Origin: Candidatus Aminicenantota bacterium
GTDB lineage: Bacteria > Acidobacteriota > Aminicenantia > Aminicenantales > UBA8522
Direction: 5' to 3'
NCBI GenBank assembly: GCA_017886205.1
Contig: JAFNEO010000037.1
Coordinates: 38,240 to 102,239 of the forward strand
DNA: 64,000 nucleotides
The notes beneath the pieces are model-generated. The model did no database searches. It was not told the DNA's origin and saw nothing but the letters and a program-made list of their open reading frames with translations. The position numbers and the translations under genes are program-made. This document shows, piece after piece, positions 17,550-25,251 of the stretch (its first letter is position 1; every line of letters starts with the position of its first letter).

Positions 17550-18947
17550 ATGAAAGAAAAAGTCCGATTCCGGCGGGAGATGAGCCTTCTCGATTCGGTC
17601 TTTCTGGTGATAGGGAGCGTAATCGGGACGGGAATATTCATGACGACGGGGTTTGTTATCGCTTTCGTAAGGTCGCCCTGGCTCGTTATGGTCGTGTGGG
17701 CTTTGGGCGGGTTGATCACGCTAACCGGAGCGTTGTCATTCGGCGAGCTGGCGGCGATGTATCCCCAGGCGGGGGGGCAGTTTATCTACTTAAGAGAGGC
17801 TTACGGGGAGTGGTCCGGGTTCCTCTTCGGCTGGACGTTTTTCTGGGTCATCGAATGCGGGGGAATCGCCGCCCTTGGCGTCGGGTTTGCGGAATACTTC
17901 GGGTACTTTTTCCCCTCGGTCTCCAACCAGACGATCCTCTTCCAGGCGGAGATCGGGGGTCTCCCCTATTCGCTTTCGGTCGGGCAGTTCGTTGCCGTCG
18001 GGGCCATCATTCTCCTTTCCGGAATCAACTATTTCGGGCTGAAGAGCGGCCTGTTGGTGCAGAACCTCTCCGTCTTTCTGCGGGTGGCCAGCATCGGCGT
18101 CCTGGTTATCCTCGGCTGGTTCGTGGGCCGGAAGACCGGTATGGGAAACTGGCACCATTTTTTCCAATCGAGCGGCGCCTTGGGAATGAAGTCATTCGGG
18201 CTCGCTCTCGTCGCCGTGCTCTGGACTTATGACGGCTGGTACTCCGTCAATTGCACGGCCGGGGAGGTCAGGAAGCCGGAGAAGACCATTCCGCTCAGTC
18301 TCCTCTTGGGGACGGCGGGAGTGGTCGTGATTTACCTGCTGATGAACAGTGTCTATCTGGCCGCCCTTCCTCTCGAAAGGATGAGTGGAGTCGCCCGGAT
18401 CGGAGAGCTGGCGGCGACCTCTCTTTTCGGCCAGGGGGCGGCCGGGTTTGTCGCGGCGGCCATCACCATCTCCACCTTCGGCTGCCTGGCCGCGACCATC
18501 CTCTACGGGCCGAGGGTGTATTACGCCATGGCGGAGTCCGGGTTATTCTTCCGGAGCATGAGCGTCATCCATCCGAGCTTCCGGGTACCCGGCCGTGCCA
18601 TTATCTGGCAAGGCGTCTGGGCTTCGATCCTCTGTCTTTCCGGCACCTATCAGACTCTCTATGAATACGTGGTTTTCGCCCTGGTATTGTTCTTCGCCGC
18701 CACCGGGGCCGCCGTATTGGTCCTGCGGTTCAAGAAACCGGACCTGCCCAGGCCATACCATGCCTGGGGCTATCCGGCCGTTCCCTTGATCTTTGTCTTG
18801 ATCAACCTGGCGGTCTTCGGGAACAGCCTTTATTCGCAGCCGCGCGAGTCGCTCCTCGGCTTGCTGATCATCCTGGCCGGCGTGCCCGCGTTTCTCTACT
18901 GGAAGAGGAAAAAAAGCGATAATTCCTATAGGAATTATGTAGAATAA
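17550..18947 (+). CDS. APC-superfamily amino acid permease
   Basis: 465-residue inner-membrane transporter with about twelve TM segments. The GSVIGTGIF motif (22-30) is the unwound TM1 substrate site of APC transporters. TM6 has VAVLWTYDGWYSVNCTAGEVRKPEKTIP, a LAT/amino-acid-transporter signature. The C-terminal end KRKKSDN is cytosolic. It likely imports or exchanges amino acids, fitting a peptide-degrading lifestyle. Start chosen from the promoter position. It converges with the iron-sulfur protein gene. The substrate is not determinable. Confidence 0.9.
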   Translation: MKEKVRFRREMSLLDSVFLVIGSVIGTGIFMTTGFVIAFVRSPWLVMVVWALGGLITLTGALSFGELAAMYPQAGGQFIYLREAYGEWSGFLFGWTFFWVIECGGIAALGVGFAEYFGYFFPSVSNQTILFQAEIGGLPYSLSVGQFVAVGAIILLSGINYFGLKSGLLVQNLSVFLRVASIGVLVILGWFVGRKTGMGNWHHFFQSSGALGMKSFGLALVAVLWTYDGWYSVNCTAGEVRKPEKTIPLSLLLGTAGVVVIYLLMNSVYLAALPLERMSGVARIGELAATSLFGQGAAGFVAAAITISTFGCLAATILYGPRVYYAMAESGLFFRSMSVIHPSFRVPGRAIIWQGVWASILCLSGTYQTLYEYVVFALVLFFAATGAAVLVLRFKKPDLPRPYHAWGYPAVPLIFVLINLAVFGNSLYSQPRESLLGLLIILAGVPAFLYWKRKKSDNSYRNYVE

Positions 18948-18969
18948 GCGGCCTTCCCCCCGCGGCCGA

Positions 18970-19752
18970 TCAGGAGGCCAGCTTCCCGTCGATGGCAATG
19001 ACTTTTCTCTGGAGGCCGATTTTCACCCCGCTCAGCTCGACCGCCCTTTCGACGATCCGGTAAAGTCCGGAGCAGCAGGGAACGGTCATGATGGCCACGG
19101 CCAGCGACCTGAGGCCGTTCTGCTTGATGAGCTCGGCCAGCTTCTCGATATAACCCTCTGTTTCATCGAGCTTGGGACAGGCGATGACGAGCTTCTTTCT
19201 CTTGAGCAGGTCGGGATGGAAGCTTCCCAGGGCGAAGGCCGTGCAGTCGGCGGCGATGAGCAGGTCGCTCCCCTTGAAATAGGGCGCATACGGGGAGACG
19301 AGGTGGAGCTGGATCGGCCACTGCCGGAGCTCGGACGCTCCCGAGATGGTCTTGCCCTCCCCTCCCCCGCTCCCGGCCGGGATCTCGCAGGGAGCGCTTC
19401 CCGGACAGCCCCCCATCGAAGGGATCCTTTTCAGTCCGGCCGCTCCGTGGTGCCCGTGGGCGTCGAGGCTTTCGATTCCGTGGACGTGTTTGGCCGCTTC
19501 CTTCCCCCTTGTTTCGAGGACGTAGTTGTAGGCCGCCCCGGAGTCGTAACCTTCGCCTTCCCGCTCCACTATTTTCAGCGCGCCTGTCGGGCAGACATCG
19601 AGGCAGGCGCCCATGCCGTCGCAATAGATCTCTTTGACCAGGACGGCCTTGTTCTCATCGTCCAGGGCCAGCGCGCCCTCGGCGCAGGCGGTCGTGCAGA
19701 GGCCGCAGCCGTCGCAGAGGTCTCTTTCGATTTCGATGATCTTTCTATTCAT
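18970..19752 (-). CDS. Iron-sulfur (4Fe-4S dicluster-type) ferredoxin family protein
   Basis: 260 residues. The N-terminal ferredoxin domain has a complete first cluster motif, Cys13/16/19/23 (CDGCGLCTTAC). The second motif reads CDGMGACLDVCP, in which Met47 replaces the second Cys. To my knowledge CDGxGACLxxCP is usual in this family, so it need not be damage. The remaining 200 residues hold CPGSAPC, AADCTAFALGSFH, IACPKLDE and PCCSG, each with Cys that may bind another cofactor. This family is often found near hybrid-cluster-protein or nitrosative-stress regulators. The ATG at 19752 has AAGGAGA upstream. A palindromic operator lies 60 bases upstream, and the Crp/Fnr gene precedes it. Confidence 0.82.
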   Translation of the reverse strand: MNRKIIEIERDLCDGCGLCTTACAEGALALDDENKAVLVKEIYCDGMGACLDVCPTGALKIVEREGEGYDSGAAYNYVLETRGKEAAKHVHGIESLDAHGHHGAAGLKRIPSMGGCPGSAPCEIPAGSGGGEGKTISGASELRQWPIQLHLVSPYAPYFKGSDLLIAADCTAFALGSFHPDLLKRKKLVIACPKLDETEGYIEKLAELIKQNGLRSLAVAIMTVPCCSGLYRIVERAVELSGVKIGLQRKVIAIDGKLAS

Positions 19753-19811
19753 AGCCAGACTCTCCTTGTGGATCTCGAGTTACATGGTAGCAGGGAAAAA
19801 ACAACAATTCC

Positions 19812-19825
19812 TTGACTTAAGTCAA
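19812..19825. promoter_or_regulatory. FNR/DNR-type operator upstream of the iron-sulfur gene
   Basis: TTGACTTAAGTCAA is a perfect 14-bp palindrome of the TTGAY-N4-RTCAA class bound by FNR, DNR and NNR proteins. It lies between the Crp/Fnr gene's stop and the ferredoxin gene's start, 60 bases before the ATG. Confidence 0.65.
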
Positions 19826-19833
19826 AAATATCT

Positions 19834-20454
19834 TTAGCGGTTGAGCTCTTGTCTGAGTTTGTCGCAATCCAGGACGCGGATGCGTTTCCCCCTGACCTCG
19901 ATCAGACCGTCTTGCTCCATCCTCTGGAAGGTCCGGGAAAGAGTCTCGCTGATCGTACCCAGATGCTTGGCCAGCTCGGACTTTTTGATGGTGAGGTCGA
20001 TAGCGCAGGAGCGTTCGGTGGCGCAGTTGGCGATTAGGAACTGGGCGAGCCTCTGCCGGACAGTGCGCAGGTTGAGCGTTTCGATCCGTTCATTGAGCAG
20101 AATGCACTTGTTGGCCAGGAGGACTAGGAAGAACTCCGCTACAGCGGGGTCCGATTGGATACTCCTCAGCACCGCCGGCCGCTCGAAGTAGAGCACTTCC
20201 GTATCCTTGGTTGCCCGGGCGAAGGCCGGGAATTTTCCCGAGACAATGGCGACCGCTTCACCGAAGAAATCGCCTGGCCGGAGGCGGACGATCTCGACCT
20301 CTCTGCCGGCATCGTCCATCCGGAAAATACGGACCTCGCCGCTGAGGACATAGAAAAACCCGCGGGCGTCCTCCTCAGCCAGGAAGAGGAAGGCGTCTTT
20401 TTTATAGCTCCTTTTAACCCCCAACGCGGCGATTTTCTTATCTAGATCGTCCAT
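19834..20454 (-). CDS. Crp/Fnr-family transcriptional regulator
   Basis: 206 residues. The cyclic-nucleotide-like sensor domain covers 1-115 (FYVLSGEVRIF, LRPGDFFGEAVAI), then a long dimer helix and a C-terminal winged helix. The recognition helix GTISETLSRTFQRM has Glu170, Ser173 and Arg174 in the E-x2-S-R arrangement that reads TTGA half-sites. There is no N-terminal Cys cluster, so it is not an oxygen-sensing FNR; a haem/NO-sensing DNR or HcpR type is more likely. The adjacent TTGAC/GTCAA palindrome is its probable target, controlling the iron-sulfur gene. It starts 12 bases after the frameshifted small gene. Confidence 0.88.
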   Translation of the reverse strand: MDDLDKKIAALGVKRSYKKDAFLFLAEEDARGFFYVLSGEVRIFRMDDAGREVEIVRLRPGDFFGEAVAIVSGKFPAFARATKDTEVLYFERPAVLRSIQSDPAVAEFFLVLLANKCILLNERIETLNLRTVRQRLAQFLIANCATERSCAIDLTIKKSELAKHLGTISETLSRTFQRMEQDGLIEVRGKRIRVLDCDKLRQELNR

Positions 20455-20465
20455 TGTTATCTCGG

Positions 20466-20807
20466 TTACCGCGCCAGGAGCTTCTCCAGCACCTCCCCCC
20501 CATGCGGTGGCGATAGTCGAGAAGGGCCTGCGGGTCTTTGGCGTAATCCTGGCCGCGGATAGTCATCATGCCCTCTCGGACGAAGGGGTAATTCTCGGGG
20601 TCGGGCTCGTCGAACCAATACAGGTCGTCTTTCATCACCTTGTAGGCGCCCTCCGCCCACCAGACCGCGGCCACGCTGTCCTCGGCCAACCGATAGCCGT
20701 ATTCTTGGGCATAAACAGTTGATAATAAAATAATTAACAGAAATCCGGGGAATGCGAGCGAGAGCCCGATCCTTCTTTTGTTGCGGGGCTTAGAAAAATG
20801 TGTTCAT
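20466..20807 (-). pseudogene. Small exported protein, reading frame broken at two homopolymers
   Basis: An ATG at 20807 has GAGGGAGG six bases upstream. It then reads MNTF and stops, unless one T is removed from the T5 run near 20793-20797. With that change a signal peptide follows (KPRNKRR, then a hydrophobic stretch ending in VYAQEYG). The next 70 residues read without a break (WWAEGAYKVMKDDLYWFDEP, GMMTIRGQDYAKDP). Near the end, a G7 run (about 20499-20505) needs one more G to give MGGEVLEKLLAR and a stop at 20466. The whole protein would be about 113 residues, not recognised. Two indels in homopolymers suggest sequencing error as much as real decay. It is in line with the Crp/Fnr gene. 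Confidence 0.55.
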
Positions 20808-20854
20808 TATCACCCTCCCTCAGCTTAACATTCTCTCGCCGCGAGATCAGAGAC

Positions 20855-21706
20855 TCACTTACTCATTGGCTTCAGTTGACTCCGCTTTTCCCCGGGTTCC
20901 CAGCGGTCTACGGGCATGATCAGGCAAGTCGGTCCTCCCCTTCCCTTGACGAACTCGGAGAGGTCAACCCGGAGGACAAGGAACCCCGCTTTTTGGAGCG
21001 TCTGCGCCGTACTCGGGCATCTTTTTTCCACGATGACCCCTCCATTACCCAGGGCGATGACGTTTGCGCTCGAGTCCTCCGGGCAGGGAATTTCGACCAC
21101 TTCGAACCCGTCAAAAAAACCGTGGGGAAAGATACGTCGGCAGCAGACTACGGTCCTGGGACCGATGGCACTCATCGCGCCTCCGATGTGAAGATGGGGC
21201 AACGGAAGCGAAAGCGCTCTGACCTCCACGCCCATGTTCATCAGGAGCCGGGAGAGCTGGCGGACGCCGCTCCGGTTCGTCCTCTCGGAGAGGCCGACAA
21301 AGGCAATCTTCCCGGCGAGGATGACATCCCCGCCCTCGACCGTCCCCGGCTTGTCGATTTTTCCCGCGCAGGGCACGCCGAGCGAATCCAGAGCCGAGGT
21401 CATCCAGTCCTCCTCGCCCCTTCGTGTCCTCAGGCCCATCCGCAGCTTAATATATCCATCCGGTGTCACCAGCCCCGCGTCGCGGGCAAAAACGGAGTTG
21501 GGATGGCCGGCGAGCTCCCGGATGTTGACCACCCGGGCTCCGGAATGGCGCAGGACGGCCCGCAGCTTCCGGTGCTGGGCGGACGCTTTGTTCCGGTCGG
21601 CCGCCGCCCCGATGTTGTGCAACTCGGGGTTTTCAACCTGAAAATATTCATGCCGAGGTGCACAGACCACCACCCGCCGCAGCCGGTCTCCTTCGCTTCT
21701 GACCAT
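20855..21706 (-). CDS. Dimethylarginine dimethylaminohydrolase / amidinotransferase family hydrolase
   Basis: 283-residue pentein-fold enzyme, expected to hydrolyse methylated arginines to citrulline and methylamines or to act on a related guanidino compound. Catalytic residues are visible: Asp76 in FARDAG, EGGD (124-127), His173 in HLHIGG and the nucleophile Cys261 in GRGGPTCLIMP close to the C-terminus. Length fits DDAH. ATG at 21706 has AGGAGAGAGG upstream. It is the first gene in line with the small exported protein and the Crp/Fnr regulator (48-base gap). Arginine deiminase is less likely because the protein is short. Confidence 0.85.
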   Translation of the reverse strand: MVRSEGDRLRRVVVCAPRHEYFQVENPELHNIGAAADRNKASAQHRKLRAVLRHSGARVVNIRELAGHPNSVFARDAGLVTPDGYIKLRMGLRTRRGEEDWMTSALDSLGVPCAGKIDKPGTVEGGDVILAGKIAFVGLSERTNRSGVRQLSRLLMNMGVEVRALSLPLPHLHIGGAMSAIGPRTVVCCRRIFPHGFFDGFEVVEIPCPEDSSANVIALGNGGVIVEKRCPSTAQTLQKAGFLVLRVDLSEFVKGRGGPTCLIMPVDRWEPGEKRSQLKPMSK

Positions 21707-21753
21707 GGGCCTCTCTCCTTTCTAACACCTTACCAAAATTGGCTTCTTTACGC

Positions 21754-21759
21754 TATAAT
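21754..21759 (+). promoter_or_regulatory. Possible -10 element for the 43-codon ORF
   Basis: A perfect TATAAT, 36 bases before the GTG at 21795. No clear -35 hexamer at 16-18 bases upstream and no TG extension, so support is partial. Confidence 0.35.
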
Positions 21760-21794
21760 CCAGAGCGTCCCGATTCCGGCGTGAGGAGAGACCT

Positions 21795-21926
21795 GTGGCT
21801 GAAAGTGGGCTGATCAAGAAGCTGATTGAAAAGCACGGATTCGATGGTGTGGCCATGGTTTCGATCGATGAGACGTGGTCGGCCATGCGCTTCCGGCCGA
21901 AAGACAAGGTCGGCCAAAGCCGGTAA
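21795..21926 (+). CDS. Possible 43-residue small protein
   Basis: A GTG start with GAGGAGAG seven bases upstream opens a 43-codon frame (VAESGLIKKLIEKHGFDGVAM ... RFRPKDKVGQSR). TATAAT lies upstream and a Rho-independent terminator 19 bases downstream, so all parts of a transcription unit are present. The peptide is amphipathic and basic at its end. It is not recognised, and it could also be the start of a decayed longer gene. It lies divergent to the DDAH gene and convergent to the outer-membrane protein gene. Confidence 0.45.
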   Translation: MAESGLIKKLIEKHGFDGVAMVSIDETWSAMRFRPKDKVGQSR

Positions 21927-21944
21927 GACTGATCGGGCGAGTTT

Positions 21945-21966
21945 GCCCAAGGATTGGGCGTTTTTT
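21945..21966 (+). terminator. Rho-independent terminator after the 43-codon ORF
   Basis: GCCCAA (21945-21950), loop GGA, TTGGGC (21954-21959), G and six T residues. It abuts the stop codon of the outer-membrane protein gene on the other strand. Confidence 0.75.
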
Positions 21967-22677
21967 CTAGAAGCGGAACACGATTCCCAAATGGGTCTTG
22001 ACCAGGTCGGTAGTGGACATCAGGGGCTCATATATGAGAGAACCGTGTTCCCGGCGGATCGAACCCTCCCTCAGGTATTCCGCAGTCTTGCCCTTGAAAT
22101 AGCGAACGCCGATCTCCATATTTAGGGAGAACAGGGACCGTCCCTGGTGGCTGCGGATCTCCAGGGCCCGGACAACAGCCCCCGCTCCCGCCCCGCAGGT
22201 GAGAGCCCAATCATCGAGATTGGTGGTGGTCGCGATATCTTCGGACCAATCGCCGTCATCATTGACAGAAGTGTAGGTGAAAAGATAGTTAAACCCGACC
22301 AAGGCTTCCACATAAGGCCGGAAAGGCCCCTCGACCGGGGAAAAGCGGAACACGGCCGCCGACGAAAAAATGCTGTTCCAGGTCGTGACATCGACAAGAA
22401 CATCTGGAATGTCATGGCTGAAGGGCTCTATGCGCGTCTCGCTCCCGTAGTTCATGTATTCCAGGCTGATTCCGACCGAGAAGGGGGACCTAGGCAGCTG
22501 GTAGAAGAATTCGCCAGATAATCCGTAGAATGTCCGATCGACATTCATCCTGAAATCGTTCTGGGGGTAACCCATCAGAAAGTTCAAGGAAGCCTGGAAG
22601 CGGTCGCCAGCCAATGTTGACTGGCCAAATGCCAAGATCATAAGGAATGCTGCCAGGACAAGCTTGGGTTTCTTCAT
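21967..22677 (-). CDS. Outer-membrane beta-barrel protein
   Basis: 236 residues from the ATG at 22677, which has GAGGAG nine bases upstream; an upstream in-frame start at 22707 would place residues before the signal peptide. Signal peptide MKKPKLVLAAFLMILAFGQSTLAG. The remainder alternates hydrophobic and polar residues in 10-12-residue strands (FSVGISLEYMNYGS, VGFNYLFTYTSV, FSLNMEIGVRYF) and ends in IVFRF, a terminal-Phe signal for outer-membrane insertion. It resembles 8-10 stranded OmpW/porin-like proteins. No ligand can be inferred. A -24/-12 type promoter lies upstream. Confidence 0.8.
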   Translation of the reverse strand: MKKPKLVLAAFLMILAFGQSTLAGDRFQASLNFLMGYPQNDFRMNVDRTFYGLSGEFFYQLPRSPFSVGISLEYMNYGSETRIEPFSHDIPDVLVDVTTWNSIFSSAAVFRFSPVEGPFRPYVEALVGFNYLFTYTSVNDDGDWSEDIATTTNLDDWALTCGAGAGAVVRALEIRSHQGRSLFSLNMEIGVRYFKGKTAEYLREGSIRREHGSLIYEPLMSTTDLVKTHLGIVFRF

Positions 22678-22731
22678 CTCCATTTCTCCTCGGCTAGATC
22701 CGGCCAAACCTGTTTGCTCGACTTATCTCAG

Positions 22732-22747
22732 AGCAATTTTTATGCCA
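22732..22747 (-). promoter_or_regulatory. Candidate sigma-54 (-24/-12) promoter for the beta-barrel gene
   Basis: Read on the minus strand: TGGCATA, 4 bases, TTGCT. This keeps the GG and GC dinucleotides and the exact spacing of TGGCACG-N4-TTGCW. The start would be near 22720, about 43 bases before the chosen ATG. Confidence 0.5.
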
Positions 22748-22915
22748 TTCCGCTCCCCCAGGCAAAAGACTGGCGACCTGCTGGGATGTCGCTAAAAATG
22801 GTCATATGTCCCTTGAAAATTGGGGAGAATTCTGAGGAGACTGCTCCTCGACTCGACGAAACCGATTCCCTCTGAATGATAATGGAGAGCGCTGGAGCTT
22901 CTGTTAAGATAAGAG

Positions 22916-24895
22916 CTAATCGGACAAGCCGGATATCTGGATGGACTCTGCTATCTGGCGAAGGACTATCAGGGCGTCCTTTCCTTCCACCCTTATTATC
23001 CAGACTTCGAGGCCCCGGATGAGGGCCGCAGCCGATCTTTGACCGTCCGCGGAATCCAGGAGAAGCGCGTCCTCCTTCCTGGTTTTCAGCCGCCCCTTCT
23101 TCCCGTCCGGCACGAGTCTTTCCAGTTTTTCCCATACGGCCGTCTCCGGGTCTTCCCAAGGATAGATCTCGTGTTGTTCGAGGACGGCCGTTTCGCCGGC
23201 CGGGCCGTCGAGGCCGATGACAGTCCGGTCCGGCCAGACGGCATCGAGTTTGCCAAACCGGAAACCGGCCGGCTTCGCCAGGCGGATGCTCAGCCAGGGA
23301 TTGTCATAGCCGTCCTCCGTGATCGCATACGGCCCGGCTCCCGGGGACACGGGATAGGCCTTTCCGCCGGTTTCATATCCGAGGATCTCGATCCCGACCT
23401 GGCCGAAGACTTGTTGGGCCGCGCCCAGACTGATTTCAGCCAGGCCCGCGGCCAGGGAGGAGGCAACCAGAGAAATCCGCGTCGCGTCCGCGGCGCCCGC
23501 GTTAACAATGGCCGCGTCCAAAGGAACCCAGCTCTCACCGATCATGACTTCAGCCCAGGCATGGCCTCCGAACATGCCGAGGGCATAGACATAGCCCATG
23601 ACGATCCGGGACGGAATGCCCGCTGCCCGGGCCAGAGTGGCGAGCAGAGTGGCATAGCCGACGCAGGTCCCGCGGCGGTCGCGGATGATTTCCGTGGCGG
23701 GAGCAAAGACGATGCCCAGGTCGAAGCTCATGTTCCCGGCGACCCAACGTTCGAGGGACAGGGCGGCCCGAAAGGCGTCCTTATCGGTGCCAACAAGCTC
23801 GTGTGCTAAGCGCAGGATTTCTGCGTCGTCCGACTGGATGTAGGCGTTGGGCTCAAGGTATTGGCGGTTGATCTCCGTCTTGGCGACAGGAAAGACTGTT
23901 CCCGGCGGCACCTCGGGACGGCGGATCTCGAGGATGACCTCCTTTTCCGACCCGGAGAGAACTTTCTGGCCCGCGATTTCAAGGTTCGGCCAGCCCAGGT
24001 CCGGGTTGCGGTGGAGCAGCCTGAGCTTCAGATAGTCGATGGGCCGTGCCCGCGGCAGGCGGATGTTGGTCCGGACGATCGAGCTCTGGTAGATCTCCTG
24101 GGGGAGCTCTCCGCCAGACGCGGCGGCAAGGGCTGAAGATTTCTCGGACCTCCAGACCTCGATTAACCCGAACGGCCCCGGTTCCTCCTGTTTGAGGAGG
24201 TTTCCCTGCTCATCCAGCCAGCCCGTCCGTTTGATCGGCAGGCCCTCGAGGATTTCCTCGACTTTAAGGGCGGCGACCTCCCGGGTCCCGATCTTGACGG
24301 TCTCCCGGGAAAGGACGGTGCGGGTGATCCTCCCGATCAGGGATGCTTCGGCCACATAGGTTTGAATCGTCACTTTGTCCCCGGGATTCCTGAGCCCGGC
24401 GGCTGTCAGGCGGCGAATGCCCTCGGGGCCGTGTAGCTCTCCCGTATAGTTCAGTGTGCTGGTGTATGTTTTCCCGCCGGATTCGTTCTGGACTTCGATC
24501 GCACCCTCACGGATAACAGCTTCCGACTTGGTCGCCTGGTTGGAGGCCGTCATCTCGTAGCGGACGCGGCGCAGGAGCCCTTCCGGAGTCTCCTCCGAAG
24601 CAGAGAGAAAGCCGATCTCGACCCGGCTGCCCAGGCGGTTGAGCACGATGCGCATATCTGAATCGGTGTTCAGACCCTGCTCTTGAGGTTTCGTCTCCTC
24701 ATGAAGATAGCCCACCGGCTGGCCCGAAATCTTGATGACATACCAGAGGTCGGTCGCGTCGGCCAGAACACGTGCTGAAAGCCCATAGAGATGGGCCGGG
24801 GCCGCAAGGGTCAGGCACCAGACGACGGACAGGGCCAACGCAACCGCGGTCAGGCGGCACTTTTTAGGATGGTCTCTCAGGTTTTGGCCGGACAT
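22916..24895 (-). CDS. Secreted transglutaminase-like protein
   Basis: 659 residues from the ATG at 24895, which has GGAGGT seven bases upstream. A signal peptide/TM follows (KKCRLTAVALALSVVWCLTLAAPAHLYG). Residues 45-330 are a beta-rich region with no named domain. The transglutaminase core has Cys411 in RRGTCVGYATLL, His445 in GGHAWAE and Asp460 in VPLDAA, a complete triad. The C-terminal 190 residues are unassigned. Such periplasmic or surface proteins act as cysteine peptidases or cross-linking enzymes. Monocistronic as far as visible; a copy of the palindromic element lies 60 bases upstream. Confidence 0.85.
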   Translation of the reverse strand: MSGQNLRDHPKKCRLTAVALALSVVWCLTLAAPAHLYGLSARVLADATDLWYVIKISGQPVGYLHEETKPQEQGLNTDSDMRIVLNRLGSRVEIGFLSASEETPEGLLRRVRYEMTASNQATKSEAVIREGAIEVQNESGGKTYTSTLNYTGELHGPEGIRRLTAAGLRNPGDKVTIQTYVAEASLIGRITRTVLSRETVKIGTREVAALKVEEILEGLPIKRTGWLDEQGNLLKQEEPGPFGLIEVWRSEKSSALAAASGGELPQEIYQSSIVRTNIRLPRARPIDYLKLRLLHRNPDLGWPNLEIAGQKVLSGSEKEVILEIRRPEVPPGTVFPVAKTEINRQYLEPNAYIQSDDAEILRLAHELVGTDKDAFRAALSLERWVAGNMSFDLGIVFAPATEIIRDRRGTCVGYATLLATLARAAGIPSRIVMGYVYALGMFGGHAWAEVMIGESWVPLDAAIVNAGAADATRISLVASSLAAGLAEISLGAAQQVFGQVGIEILGYETGGKAYPVSPGAGPYAITEDGYDNPWLSIRLAKPAGFRFGKLDAVWPDRTVIGLDGPAGETAVLEQHEIYPWEDPETAVWEKLERLVPDGKKGRLKTRKEDALLLDSADGQRSAAALIRGLEVWIIRVEGKDALIVLRQIAESIQISGLSD

Positions 24896-24954
24896 GGCGT
24901 GACCTCCGATTTTCCGAAATTCGATCCAGCCCTCCATTATACTTTTTTCTCAGG

Positions 24955-25036
24955 GATGGGCAATTTGGGGATGGAGAAGTGACCTCTCAGGTTTAAAAAC
25001 CTGAGCGGGAACGCTGACATACCCAAATTGCCCATC
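24955..25036. repeat. Palindromic element, copy 2 (compact form)
   Basis: Outer stem: a perfect 15-bp inverted repeat GATGGGCAATTTGGG (24955-24969) with its complement at 25022-25036. Inner stem: CTCAGGTTT (24986-24994) with AAACCTGAG (24997-25005). Between the stems are the unpaired strands GATGGAGAAGTGACCT and CGGGAACGCTGACATA. The internal-loop and inner sequences match copy 1 (5689-5938), but the outer stem differs in sequence while keeping pairing. Located between two divergent genes. Confidence 0.8.
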
Positions 25037-25064
25037 ATATGATTGGTGATGCTTCCAAGGAATC

Positions 25065-25181
25065 TTAATAGATGCGCTGGCGATACTTGCGATGCCTAAC
25101 AAAAAAGGATGTCAATACAGCTATTCCCCCCAGCAAAATCCCGGCCAACCCGAACATTTTCCACTTTCGCCGTCTAACCAT
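25065..25181 (-). CDS. Possible 38-residue single-pass membrane protein
   Basis: ATG at 25181 with GGGAGAAA seven bases upstream. The peptide has a basic start MVRRRKWK, about 20 hydrophobic residues (GLAGILLGGIAVLTSFFV) and a basic end RHRKYRQRIY. This is a common architecture of small bacterial membrane proteins. It is divergent to the glycosidase gene. No homologue recognised; support rests on layout only. The same frame stays open well upstream, so longer versions cannot be excluded. Confidence 0.4.
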   Translation of the reverse strand: MVRRRKWKMFGLAGILLGGIAVLTSFFVRHRKYRQRIY

Positions 25182-25251
25182 TGTCTTTCTCCCAATTATT
25201 TTGTCGAATTCCGCCTCATTTTGTGGATAAAATAGGAACCGGGAGGCAAAG

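Noticed and set aside
22787-22816. GGGATGTCGC ... ATATGTCCC inverted repeat before the transglutaminase gene
   Set aside because: Only about five terminal bases pair, with no matching copy elsewhere in the window; too weak for a repeat or terminator.
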